Positions 10,401 through 21,129 are shown, numbered from the stretch's first letter. The stretch: 64,000 nt of DNA from Dermanyssus gallinae (GCA_003439945.1 QVRM01006033.1:390001-454000); one strand, 5' to 3'. Notes: generated from the sequence alone by a model not told the origin. Numbers and translations: made by a program.

Positions 10401-11160
10401 TTGAAAGCAGGAAAGAAGTGAATAGACAGCGCTTGTGTATCGACTTATTATCTGCGCTCAACTTATTAGTAGCTATTGCCCGCCCCGTAACTTCCACCAA
10501 ATTATGATCACTGTCAATATTCCATTCTCTTACGTCCGTCATCTTATTATACAATTCAAGTCTGATCACTGTGAATATTTGCGATCAGCTGCAACTTGTA
10601 CCGCTTAAATCAATTGCCTCCGTCGGCTCATTGCCGACGCTGCGGGTGTCGATAGCCCGTGGCCCGGCTAGCTGACAGTGGCCTCTCGCTGTTGAAAAGA
10701 GAAGTTCAAACTGGAACACTGCTGAAGTTGCTGCTGTTAAAACGACACGGGCGATGAAAACTACATGACGTATATTGAATGAACGCGCTAACTACTGTTC
10801 ACAAAGCATCCACATTCACGTGGGAGTGCGGATGCGGTTAGGAGTCAACATATCTATATATATAAGCGAATTTACGGACGCAACTATGAATGTGAGCTGT
10901 AGTACCAAAAATATTTTGCGCGCGATTGGTATTGCACAAATTGGTAAACAATAGAACGTTGTTGAGCCAACAAATCCTATTTTTTTACGCTCTGACCACC
11001 ATATTTTAGACGCTCGTGGTGTGATAAATTGCCTGCGGCACGGTGTCATCTAAATTCATCTATCGTCATCGCGTTCTCGTTACTAGATTTATCTAGACGT
11101 TGTCCAGCAGAGGTATTTAGCAGCAGGCAATGACAACCACGTCCAACAAATACAACCAGC
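10400..11160. other. No recognisable gene
   Basis: Unique sequence with only short frames. I see no motif I can assign. Confidence 0.5.
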
Positions 11161-11262
11161 AAGACCGGGGCTCGAACTTGCGATTGTTTTGCCAACCACA
11201 TAGTTGCCATGGCAATGCCCCGTTCCGAACGGTGCGTTAGCCGCCTATGCCACCGTCGCTAC
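11050..11262 (-). mobile_element. tRNA-like SINE head (family C)
   Basis: On the minus strand it begins near 11262 with an A-box-like GGTGGCATAGGCGGCTAACG. A B box AAGTTCGAGCCCCGG sits about 80 bp on, near 11165. Spacing and boxes fit a tRNA-derived pol III promoter, but the intervening sequence does not fold as a normal tRNA arm set. Only one copy is seen, so the family label and the lower end are tentative. Confidence 0.45.
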
Positions 11263-11399
11263 GCAATTTGAAGAAAACTTGAAGAACATTTTAGGCGGAA
11301 GGGGTTAGCGCAAAATGCGCGGAAATGTAAGGTCGGCTCTATCGGCTGTTCAGACCAAGGTCGTAAGGAAGCAATCTGAATAGTTGCAGACGCACTCCT

Positions 11400-12060
11400 C
11401 GGTATAATGCTGGCTGATCCAAATGACCTGGCCATTCTAGACGCTCCTGTGCAGAGTTTTATAAGTGTTATAAGTGAAGAAAGTGGCTTTTCTAAGAATT
11501 CACCCACAACTGATAAACGTGCACTTACAAGCATTACTCTGTGTATCTCCTGCCTCCTCATACTCAGAAGAACTAAACGCCTACGATAAAGCTAGCAGAG
11601 ATATACTAAGCGAACTTCTGAACGTCGATTTACACAGGAACACCCGAATAAAAGCAAACTTCCCTATAAGCGAAGGTGACTCCGAAATTAGATGAGCTAT
11701 TGACCTGGCCCGCCTGGTACCTTCAATTGCACAGCCACTGGCTGTAGACGCTTCGCGGTTTAAGGTTGGATTTCGCATTTAAAAACAGAATAACCGAAAC
11801 AAATCATGTCATCACAGGCGCGCTGGATCCGGGCCCCCTAGAGGAACGCAGTTGAATACAGAAGCAGAGAATCCGTCAAAAAAAAGTCCTAAGGATCTTC
11901 AAACAACCAAGAAACCGCGCCATGATTTTAGCGGCATAACATTCCTTTGGCAGAGGCTGGCCGAGTTCCTGCTGGATTTCAATTCCTTCTTCATGACGCG
12001 CGCACTAAAGATAAGTGCCCCGATTTGCAAGCCATTCTTATTTATGCAAGTTATCTAAAG
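11400..12060 (+). pseudogene. Fragment of the same retroelement type as 14580-16320
   Basis: Broken plus-strand frames include RIKANFPISEGDSEIR followed by AIDLARLVPSIAQPLA. This corresponds to the block LPVAKGGLGIPDAVLVAG in the minus-strand retroelement at 14580-16320. A second stretch reads FGLAGFQF-like sequence near 11960. Stops interrupt it (for example just after SEIR). Confidence 0.45.
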
Positions 12061-12146
12061 AGGCCGAAGATTGCCGAATTGTCTAGAAACAGCAACAACA
12101 TTAGCATCATCAATTTTAGGAATAACTGTGACGCCCACTGAAATAA

Positions 12147-12195
12147 GATTTCACTCTCACCCCGAGAAGTTTTGTTTCGGAGTGAGAGTGAAATC
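12147..12195. repeat. 19-bp-stem hairpin
   Basis: GATTTCACTCTCACCCCGA (12147-12165) pairs with TCGGAGTGAGAGTGAAATC (12177-12195) with one mismatch around an 11-base loop. It is more regular than expected by chance in this region and may be the end-to-end remnant of a foldback element. Confidence 0.8.
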
Positions 12196-12320
12196 ACTAG
12201 AATTTGTTCGATACTGATGTTGTTGTCTGACACACGAGCAAAAAAATGTGCAATTGCAATACAACCAGTCCTCTTATCGAAAAACCAAGTCAAATTTAAG
12301 CAACAAAATAAGATCAATAC

Positions 12321-12780
12321 CGTAAAAGTACGAAAAACCACCGTCGTATTCGTGAGAAAGATGTGGTCCAAAGCGTTGGTGCGAGTCGTAGTACCGTCCA
12401 CAGGGTACTAAGAACCTAATGACTACATCCGTACCGACCGCAGCAAGCTCACGCTCTGCTGGATCCAGATTACGGGCGACGGGCTGTCTGCTGGAGCTGA
12501 TTACTGCGGCAAGTAGAATCCAATGCGGAATTCCTACACTTGTGCTTTTCACCGATGAAGCTTGCTTTACGCAAGATGATGTGTTTAATGGGCCCAACAC
12601 CTATTATTGGGTAAGCGAAAACCCGCACATGACCTACCAGCGTGAGAGGCATTTCTCCGTGAATATGTGAGCTGGCGTGGTGAACAACAACCTCATAGGC
12701 CCACACATGCTTTCTGAAAGGTTGGATGGAGAAGTATACCATTAATTCTTAAGTGAGACATTACTACGATTGTTCGGCAC
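12321..12780 (+). pseudogene. Broken Tc1/mariner-superfamily transposase, different family
   Basis: The first frame from 12321 reads VGASRSTVHRVLRT (the second helix-turn-helix end), then two stops, then LHPYRPQQAHALLDPDYGRR. After a frameshift near 12540 it continues VLFTDEACFTQDD, YYWVSENPH and HFSVNM, then a stop, then AGVVNNNLIGPHMLSERLDG. This order matches a widespread insect Tc1/mariner-like transposase group with an LFTDEA first-Asp motif. The second and third catalytic blocks are missing. It ends about 95 bp before Tc3-like copy 2. Confidence 0.8.
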
Positions 12781-12841
12781 CGCGATGGACTGATTAACAA
12801 GTCTCATTTTTTTTTCTTTGGGATACCTAAGCTCTCGTCTA

Positions 12842-12845
<4 letters not shown>

Positions 12846-12874
<29 letters not shown>
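12846..12874. repeat. (TA)n tract, insertion site of Tc3-like copy 2
   Basis: About fourteen TA units abut the left end of the transposon. TATATATACATACATATATATAT follows its right end, so the element landed inside a TA microsatellite. Confidence 0.93.
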
Positions 12875-12878
<4 letters not shown>

Positions 12879-14511
12879 GTGTTGCAAAAAATTAGCTACT
12901 CATGTTTTTTTGTGATAATTTCGGCTTGGTTTGTTTGAATGGCTTGAAATTTTAAGCGCATGATGTACATGACGAAACATAAGTATAGTGTTGATTTCAT
13001 TGCAATCTCAACATCGGTTCATACAACAAATAAAAAAGTGTGAAAAAACAGTGTTGCAAAATATAAGCAACAATAGCGCCTTACAGCGTATTCGATTCTT
13101 AGCAGGGCTGTATGACTCATTTGAAACTACATATTTTATTCTAGAAACGGGTTTTTCGTCCCTTCTTCTGAATCAAATCGTAAACTCGGTCTTTCATGGA
13201 GTTAATGAGCTGTTGTAAGTACGAAAGTGGAATATTAGTCCATGCTTGCTGGACAGCTTCTTTGAGGTCCGACAAATTATCATATTGTCGACCATTTGCG
13301 TAAATCTGCTTTACCAAATGTCCCCAAAGATTTTTAATAGGATTCAGGTCTGGACTTAATGCCGGCCAGTCAAAAAGTGGCACTCCTTGTTCTTGAAAAA
13401 AGTCTATAGTGCTAGCCGAGGTATGAAACGTGGCGTTGTCTTGTTGAAAAACTGCGTCAGGTCCCCCAATTCTTCTGAAGTGGGCTTTTAACTGGGAACC
13501 GACAATGCGCTGGTACATGTCAGAATTGTTTCGGCCCACAATCTCGACTAGATCAGACTTCCCATTATATCCAAACGCGCCCCAATATTTCACAGAGCCA
13601 CCACCGGCCACACGTTTCGAGAACCATTTAGGTTCCTTCCGTAAGTCGTACCAATAGTACTGACAGCCGTCAGGGCCATCGAGAATAAATTTCTTTTCAT
13701 TCGAGAAGACGATGTTTTTCCACTCGTTATCCCAAGTTTGGTATCTATGCGAAAATTCACGCCGTGCGACAATGTGCTTCGGTTGCAGTCGCGGCATAAG
13801 CTTCCTTTTCGCGTATCGCACGTTTTTGTCAGAACTTAACACTCGGTACACTGTGGATCGGTGCACTGGCACTTTCAAAGTAGTCCTGATCCTGGAAGAA
13901 GACATTTGGTCATGAGTAGCCAACTGTATGATCCTTCGCCGATCTCGAATAGTCAAAACTGGCTTACGCCCACTGTTAGATCTGCACCTTTGGTTCACTC
14001 CAAGGTGTAAGAACCTGCTGATGGTGCTCTTATGCCGTCCTAATCTGGTTGCTATAGCAGTTACTGTATGACCGAGCTCAGCATATGCCTCAATTCTTGT
14101 CCATTCGTTATCCGAAAGATCCTTTGTACGACCCATGGTTTAAACATAAGATTCGTCGTTAGTTCGGAACAACGACTAAGCTGTAGAATATTTTGCAGCT
14201 ATATAACGATTGATTTAGCTAGACAATATTCTTGACATTTGATCCCTGGGATCGAATATCAGCTGTAGTATCGACTATCCTTTATAAACAAGCGCTGTGT
14301 TGTTAGCATGTTATTGTTGCTAATATTTTGCAACACTGTTTTTTCACACTTTTTTATTTTTTGTATGAACCGATTTTGAGATTGCAATGAAATCAACACT
14401 ATACTCATGTTTCGTCATGTACATCATGCGCTTAAAATTTCAAGCCATTCAAATAAACCAAGCCGAAATTATCGCAAAAAACATGAGTTGCTAATTTTTT
14501 GCAACACACTT
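12875..14511 (-). mobile_element. Tc3-like (Tc1/mariner) DNA transposon, copy 2
   Basis: This 1637-bp element is flanked by TA (12873-12874 and 14512-14513). It has the same long inverted repeats and internal dyads as copy 1: 12881-12899 and 13053-13071 on the left, 14316-14334 and 14487-14505 on the right. It is nearly identical to copy 1 but carries a small insertion near 14220-14232 and scattered substitutions, including changes in two left-side dyads (AGCTAC, ATAAGC). Confidence 0.95.
13141..14136 (-). CDS. Tc3-like transposase, intact frame, first Asp and third Glu both replaced
   Basis: This 331-codon frame has the same start and stop as the transposase at 3104-4099 and only scattered amino-acid differences. 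The bipartite helix-turn-helix (about 8-102) and the second catalytic Asp (D233 in QQDNATFH) are kept. The first catalytic Asp is Asn (FSNEKKF, residue 146, codon AAT at 13699-13701). The DD34E glutamate position is Lys (SPDLNPIKNLWG, residue 268, codon AAA at 13333-13335). Both changes are single G-to-A substitutions from GAT and GAA. The protein should be catalytically dead, though it could still bind the terminal repeats. The lesions differ from copy 1, so they arose independently or on different source copies. Confidence 0.93.
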   Translation of the reverse strand: MGRTKDLSDNEWTRIEAYAELGHTVTAIATRLGRHKSTISRFLHLGVNQRCRSNSGRKPVLTIRDRRRIIQLATHDQMSSSRIRTTLKVPVHRSTVYRVLSSDKNVRYAKRKLMPRLQPKHIVARREFSHRYQTWDNEWKNIVFSNEKKFILDGPDGCQYYWYDLRKEPKWFSKRVAGGGSVKYWGAFGYNGKSDLVEIVGRNNSDMYQRIVGSQLKAHFRRIGGPDAVFQQDNATFHTSASTIDFFQEQGVPLFDWPALSPDLNPIKNLWGHLVKQIYANGRQYDNLSDLKEAVQQAWTNIPLSYLQQLINSMKDRVYDLIQKKGRKTRF

Positions 14512-14579
14512 TATATATACATACATATATATATCGGTATTGTGTCACACCGTGTACATACGTAGTGTATTATATTATA

Positions 14580-16320
14580 GACATTTATTTTTTTATTTAA
14601 CTCGTAACGGGGTTAACAATTGTCCCCTAGCGAACGTGACGACAAACTACATCAGCCCTAGGTCCAGGCCTGGTGTAGATCACCTGGACAAGGTGCCAAG
14701 CACCGCCGTGGCGTTTCCACGTTGTATATCCAATGATAGCCTTTGCCGAAAAAAATCACCAGCGCGTGGGTCCCCCGTAGCCAATCTGAGACACTTGCAT
14801 ATCTTAGTAATAACTCCTTCAGTAATTTTACCTGGGCCCCCTAAGGTCTCAAAGGCAAAAGGTCGAAAGTCCATAGAGACTCCAATATGTGCATACTTCC
14901 GACACTTATTTCTTTCCGCATGCGAAACAGCATAATCAGCCGTGGTAGCGCCGTGACTGACCATTGAAGGTGCTAAAGAGTCAGTCACGGTACCGTCCCA
15001 GACAAGTGTCTTCACACCTTCAAAAGCTGTTAGGGTCATCCCATCAGGTCGACGAGAGTCGTCTGCGTACAAGCCTGCGGGTTCGAGAACACAAGGGTAG
15101 CCGGAAGACCTTAGAGCACGGGCTAGGGTATCATTTAACGCAACATGTCTCGTCCTACGGCCTAAACTGCGGATGCAAGATAAGCCATGGTGACCAAGAG
15201 GTGAGACCTTTTCGCCACAGCTGCACTCATGTTCCTCGACTAGAGGGACTCCAAGGCGGAGGCCAACGCAGATCCTGACGACAAAGTCATCTAAGAGAGT
15301 TCCAACGGGAGCACTCGGTAGGGCATTGAGCCATGCACCAGCACCACTAGATGAAACTGCTCGGAGCCGTGCTTTTTTCACCTCGTCTTCTGTTGAATTA
15401 AAAAGATTGGCGAGTTGTATATCCTCCAACGGCGCGGTCCAGTTTGCCTGGGAAGTAGGTTCTTCTGGAGGGGGTGCTCCAGTGCGTGCCAAGAGACACT
15501 CCTTAGAATCTTCTAGTAGAGAACGTAACCGCTCGACGGCTGGGAAGTCTAGTATTTTTGACGCCCTATGCCAGGTACTAGACATTGAAGCGACTACCGC
15601 GGGACCTGCGACCAAGACAGCGTCTGGAATGCCTAGGCCTCCTTTTGCCACTGGCAGAAGGGCTTGTCTGCGGACTGTCTCTGGTAAACTAAGGTTAAGT
15701 AAGGAAGACAGGGAGTTCAACGTGTGGGTGTTCAATTGTTCTAGAATATTTAAATCTTGCGTTAGGTCAATCCCACAAAGCAGGTGGTTTACCCGTCCTG
15801 TCGAGAAGCAAGACCTTAATAAGAACAATCCCCTGTGTGCACCCAAAAGACCCAAGCGGCTTGAGGAGGATTTTAACTTATCCACCCAGCCAGATAACTG
15901 TTCTTCCTTTCCGTCGTCAAGAAGTGGCACACCTAATAAGGTAAGGTTGGCCTTATTTGTCTTGATACATTCTGGAAGAAGGTCGGTTATCAGTCTGATC
16001 GAGGAATCGGATATTGATGATCCCGACACAAAGAGTTCGCATTTTTGTGGGTTGAGACATAACCCGCGTTATGTTGCAAAATCCAGTATTTTCCGAATAT
16101 CGCGGGCCACTACTACAGGGTCACCGGCTAACACGCCATCATCTAAGTATTATACATTAAATGGGGACTCGAGAGAGTCTATTAGCTCCTTGATGGCGAG
16201 GCAAAACAGTGGAGGCCCTAATGGGTCGCCCTGCTGCAGGCCCGACTGTGAGAGTATGACGTGTATTATATACAGCTGTATTGTACCGAACAGTGTATGT
16301 GGGCCGAGGAGGCAGGCCAA
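14580..16320 (-). pseudogene. Non-LTR retrotransposon pseudogene: RT core plus C-terminal nuclease-like domain
   Basis: One minus-strand frame can be followed from about 16270 to 14680. It starts with SQSGLQQGDPLGPPLFCLAI (RT motif 4-like), then a stop (16150-16152), then the RT catalytic YLDD (16138-16149), then a second in-frame stop (16069-16071), then about 449 open codons. The latter contain LPVAKGGLGIPDAV, a Cys/His finger (CSCGEKVSPLGHHGLSC) and RRPDG followed 16 residues on by VWDGT. The last pattern resembles a PD-(D/E)xK restriction-like nuclease. Downstream, AAATAAAAAAATAAATG-type sequence near 14583-14600 marks the 3' end. It is truncated 5' of RT motif 4, where a plus-strand relic begins. 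Apart from two stops it is well preserved. Its clade is uncertain (R2/R4-like restriction-endonuclease type is my best guess). Confidence 0.8.
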
Positions 16321-17765
16321 GCAAGCTTGCAAAGGCTCTAAAGTTGAAGATGGAGCTCCAGACAGCATATACTTTAGAGACGATCCCAGATACAGAGGCA
16401 CCTGGATATCCAAAAATCTGCTGCAGATGCAAGATGCCGAAAAGTGGGACCCCGCCGAAGAAAAATATCCAGAGATTACTAGGACTTTCGTAATTGGACA
16501 ACTAGGGAGGGAAGAAGTCGAGGTCGAAAGCGTCGTAAGGCTCTTCCGACAGATGATCACGTTATTGCAGTCAGCTGAACAAGACGCAGGACCGCAGGAG
16601 CAGGACGCCGATCAAAGGAGCACGGAGGAGCTACATGCCCTCTGTAGCAGGGCACTTAGCAAGCTCAATGGCATGTTCTGCCTACACAAAAAGAATGGAT
16701 GATCTGCGAAGGTCTACCGCTCCGAAAGGAGGAACCGAAGGGTAATGCTAGCGTCCAAGAGCATGCTAGAAATGAGCAGATCTCGTGGAGTTGAGTTATT
16801 CGCCTCTGCCGACAGCCTTGCAATCTTAGTCACCGCAAGGGACGCGAAACTATTGAACGACTGACCAAGTGACGCCTTATAGGGGGTCAATCTGTAGATT
16901 AGGTCTTACCACCTAATATTAGCTTTGGATACGAGCGAGGTTCTCTTGTAATTGCAAGAAAACACCGCAGGAAACTGTATATCTGTGTAGGTGGCCATAT
17001 GAGCCAGACAAAAAAGCAGGCCGAATATCTGGGCACAATGCTCGACAAAAACTTAAGCTGTACTTTCGACGTTGATTATGTAAGGGCCAAACGTCATCGG
17101 AGCTGACTAGGCTAATGCTAAAAACAAAGTGGCCCTTGAAAAACGGCACCGTCTTCTAGCATAAGCGGCTAACTCAATTCTGGTTTTAAATGTGGGGACC
17201 AGATGTAATAAAGACCAAAGAGAATACAAAGCTAACACAAGGCACAGAAGTGTGACCATAAGTGTCACCAGGGCGTGCATGACAGGATCTTATACCGGGA
17301 ATAGGTGCTTAGAAAAGACGATGCAAGAAAAAACTCTGGAGAACTGTGAATATGGGTGGGCTAGAGCGGGACAAGAGGCACCGGGTTCGTGGACGAGAGC
17401 AACCTTTTCAAAGCTCATGAAATGGTACCGATACGAGTATGCGGAGACTGCATAATACTTGACCTAAGTTCTCACAGGTCGTGGCATCTTCCAGACTTAT
17501 ACTGCGATGATCAGTGAGACCGAGATGCCGACATTAACGGTGACGTTGATCACATGTTTTTGGAATGCAGGGCTCTAGATGGCACGAGGCAGATGACCCG
17601 ATCAAGACTAAACGTGCAGAGCAGTACGACGAGAAATCTACTCTCACGGATGCTCAGCTCAAAGAAGAGCTGGGACGCAGGCTCGAAATTTGCGAAAGTC
17701 GTTATCGGAGCAAAAACAGAAATAACGAAAGAGAGGCGGTAACACATGGGGCATTGCCAGCAGAC
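16320..17765 (+). pseudogene. R1/Jockey-like non-LTR retrotransposon relic
   Basis: On the plus strand, the RT active-site region reads FASADSLAILVTARDAKLL (16799 on), where FADD has become FASADS. EYLGTMLDKNL (17023 on) with FDVDYVRAK and, near the 3' end, DHMFLECRALDG (17548 on) form the C-terminal knuckle. The order matches R1-type ORF2. The part before 16700 is open for over 130 codons (for example CCRCKMPK near 16420) but its nature is unclear. There are several stops, and it abuts the opposite-strand relic near 16.3 kb. Confidence 0.65.
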
Positions 17766-17795
17766 TGAAGACTGAAAGGCAGACCAGCGGCTACG

Positions 17796-18060
17796 TGGCG
17801 GCGTGGTCTATGGCACTACTGCGCAAGTCATGGTTGTCTTTTACCGGGGCGTCGCTATTTCGATCCCCGTTGTTGATGGACATTTTTTAGAAAAAAAAAC
17901 GATTTTTCTTTGAGCGATGCTCATTGAGAATCGACAATAAACCATGCCGCTGGGGGTCAAATATTGCTGCCACACGGACTGTTGGGGGGATCCTATATAT
18001 ATATATATATATATCCGGCCCTCGGTGCATTGAATATATGCATCACGGTGAGCTAAATTA
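17796..18060 (+). mobile_element. SINE family A copy with internal insertions
   Basis: The head GGCGGCGTGGTCTATGGC, a degraded B box (TTTCGATCCC) and the body (GAGCGATGCTCATTGAGAAT) identify it. An A-rich insertion sits after the B box (17880-17900), and (TA)n has grown at 17996-18014 where other copies have a TAGATATC string. It lies directly 3' of the R1-like relic. Confidence 0.8.
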
Positions 18061-19580
18061 ATTCTAAACTAGAAAGGAATAGAAAGTAAAATATACAAGT
18101 AATATCAATAATAGAATAGAGACTTCAATATACAAGTACATATCAAATTCGATTTATGATGATAAAATATGACATGTACTTTTTGGCATATCTCGTCCAT
18201 CGTTGTTAGTTAGTCGTTGAATCATGAATTTCCAAATCACGTACAACGAGTAGCGATGTAGTGATACGTGCGCGATTGCTTTATTGAGTGTTGTCGTATT
18301 TGCATTGCGTGTGTTTATTTTTTCATGGCGATATAACGATATACCACGGCGACCAGTGTAGTAGAAATTGTATATCTTGGAAAACCAAATGGCTTGGCGA
18401 ATGAATAGCTGATTCCCAGATTTGTCGCTTGTACTGCTTGGTAGCATACCAACAGAACTGACACTTCGGTGTTATAGTTAATAACTGATCATACTGAACA
18501 ATGATTGTACAGATAATGGCTTCGATGACCTCAAGAGATCGCATATCATTGCTGGTAGCACGTAATTCCCTTGGGCACCGCTTGAATGTTATGCGGGCAT
18601 GCAGGCAGCCGTTTCCAGCGTAATTCATAACCGTGGTCGTACTTTCTCACTAGACAGTTGCAGTACGAGGAGTACTAAGTGATAGTTAATGGCAATACCA
18701 GTAGCTACACGCAGTCGTCATCGTAGTAGTAGTGGTATGTACCGGCAAAGTGGATAAAGTCCTTCACATCATCTTGCTTTCCCCAGCGCTAGAAGACGCA
18801 CGCACTGGATCACCAGTGGCGGCTGCTTCAGCGTTTCGAACAGGGCGGTGATAGATCTAGTCGCCACTATGCTGGACGGCGAGCGCAAATGGGACAAAGG
18901 TGTGAAACCTAGTAGAGAGTGTTCTGAGAAGAAAGAACGAGCTGCCCAAGGCCGGGCGACCAAAGTTGGGAACAGAGAAGACACGGAGAGCAAAGAGGCA
19001 ACTCAATGTTTCATTGAAGTAGCGCGCAAGCAATTGTCTTGAAAAATCCTAAGAACATATATTGGCAGTACGCATAGTAGTTAGATGTTACAACCTCGTC
19101 GTCGTCGTCTCGTTTGCTTTGCTTTGGTCTTCTATCACATTGCTACATACATCATATAAACACACACGTCATTCCCCGCCTCGTATTTACTTAACGCTTT
19201 GCCATACTGTGCGCCCGCTCTTTCTCTTTTCCTTTCGCACAATTTTTGACTTGATCGCTCTGATTGCTTGACTTCTGTCGTTAGTTAGAGCAGCGAGAAT
19301 GAAAATCTCATTTGACGTCTTGTCTTCGATTGGCAGCGTACATAACAGTTACGATACGATACAGATACGATCCGACGACTACGTCTGGCTGCAAACTGCG
19401 CTGGAAAATACTGCGTCGCTTCACAACGACGCCGATAACAACAGCTATGACCGCGATCTACGACGCAGGGCACGCCGACACCACAGAAACGACTGTGGTA
19501 CTTATGGATGCTCGCAGAGCACCTATAAGATAGCGAGAGACCACCAACCAATCATAACAAGAAAGCTACAACAGCGGCAG
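18060..19580. other. No recognisable gene
   Basis: Only short frames and no assignable motif. Sequence becomes GC-richer from about 18.7 kb towards the CAA array at 19.6 kb. Confidence 0.5.
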
Positions 19581-19715
19581 CAACAGCAACAACAACAATA
19601 ACAACAACAACAACAACAACAAAGACAACAACAACAACAACAACCATAGCGGCAACAGCCGGAACGGCAACAATAACAGTTACGATGCGACAACGGCAAC
19701 AACGACAGTAGAACA
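19565..19715. repeat. CAA-rich trinucleotide array
   Basis: Imperfect CAA/CAG/CGG units on the plus strand, with a short ATC-type run at 19775-19800 beyond. Confidence 0.9.
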
Positions 19716-19969
19716 AGTAGTACCTGGCCAAAGACAGTGTACATTGTTGTTGTTAGGCAACAACAACAACAACATTTTAATCATCATCATTATCATTATC
19801 ATCCTCAACAATGACTTCCGCTGCCATACGCGCAACAAAGACGTGCGTATTATCCGCATGATGGGTGATGATCAATATGATGGTTATATCTATATATTGC
19901 AGACATGCAAAACATGTGTTTACACATCCACATCAGCATATGTGTACGCATGAATATAAACATGTGTTT

Positions 19970-20007
19970 GCACACACAAACACACACACGCACACATATA
20001 TATATAT

Positions 20008-20074
<67 letters not shown>

Positions 20075-20075
20075 T
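19970..20075. repeat. (CA)n(TA)n compound microsatellite
   Basis: A CACA block is followed by about 80 bp of TA with a single GATA interruption. Confidence 0.95.
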
Positions 20076-20224
20076 ATGCACGCGTGCATGCATATGTGTA
20101 TATGTATGTGTATACAAATATAGATATAGCCTCGATTGTAAATTACGGCCGCCAGGCCAGGCAAAAGTGGGGAGGTAACGGGAGCGCGAATGTAAACGCA
20201 CCAACAACGAAAAGCCAAGAACAG

Positions 20225-20310
20225 CATCACTGCTACCACTAACAACAACAACAGCACAAACAACAACAACAACAACAATAGCAGCAGCAGCAAAAACAAC
20301 AACGAGCAAA
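20225..20310. repeat. CAA/CAG array
   Basis: Imperfect CAA and CAG units on the plus strand. A GACGGACA-type run (20430-20470) and a run of about ten G (20477-20488) follow. Confidence 0.88.
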
Positions 20311-20855
20311 AGAAGCGGAAGAGGCAACTAAGCAAGAGAAGCCGATAAGCGTTTGCAGGTCGTGGGTGTCTTCGAGCGGAGGCTGTGTGGTATACCGAAT
20401 CGTGGGGGGTAGCTCATTGACTGACTAAAGACCGGACAGACGGACAAACAGACGGACGTACCGACAGACAGAGGTAAGGGGGGGGGGGAAGAGTGCGGTC
20501 GTGAACAATAAACGTCGAACAGCCAGACAAACCAGTTAATTGTTTACGTGAGGTACGCTTGAGCACGGTGCCGGCCAAAGCAAACCGCCGTCTCACGTCG
20601 ACGGACCGACCCCATCGAACGCAAGAGTCGATTCCTGAAGCCGATGATGTCTGCTGCTGGTCCAGCTGGTGCTACGACTTTGACCGCAATTACTACGGCT
20701 CATACTGCATAAGCGATTGTTGTTTATGCCGCTGCTGCAGCTGTTGTTGCTGCTGCAGCTGGACTAGACCAAACAGAGCACATGACTTTATGCAAAGATA
20801 AATACGTAGATGGACACATACATAGTTAGACATATACATTGGCGAGTCGACGCTC

Positions 20856-20985
20856 ATGACAACAACAACAGCAACAATAGCAAAAACAGCAACAACAGCA
20901 ACAGCAGCAGCAGCAACAACAACAACAACAGCAACAACAGCAACAATAGCAACAACAACAACAACAACAACAACGACAATTGTAT
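20856..20985. repeat. CAA/CAG array
   Basis: About 130 bp of CAA/CAG units preceded, about 100 bp upstream, by a CTG/TGC-rich stretch (20720-20760). The two could pair on one strand. Confidence 0.9.
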
Positions 20986-21035
20986 TATCTTAGTTGCTGT
21001 TCATATTTGTAATATCAGTAACATCAATAATAACT

Positions 21036-21125
21036 AACGGGGCAATGCGGCCTCGGCCCGGGGGGAACACTCCGGAGATGGCTGGTCCCGAACCCCCGCA
21101 AAGGGGCATTCGTTCGCAAGGACCC
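21036..21125. other. Isolated GC-rich block of unknown origin
   Basis: About 85 bp rich in G and C (GGCCTCGGCCCGGGGGGAAC, then GAACCCCCGCAAAGGGGC) stands out sharply from AT-rich flanks. It contains short complementary G and C runs. It might be a fragment of a retroelement untranslated region, but I see no second copy here. Confidence 0.4.
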
Positions 21126-21129
21126 AATT

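Noticed and set aside
15326..16702. 458-codon plus-strand frame
   Set aside because: Most of it is antisense to the well-supported RT/nuclease frame on the minus strand and shows no domain of its own. Only the part after 16.3 kb may be coding-derived.
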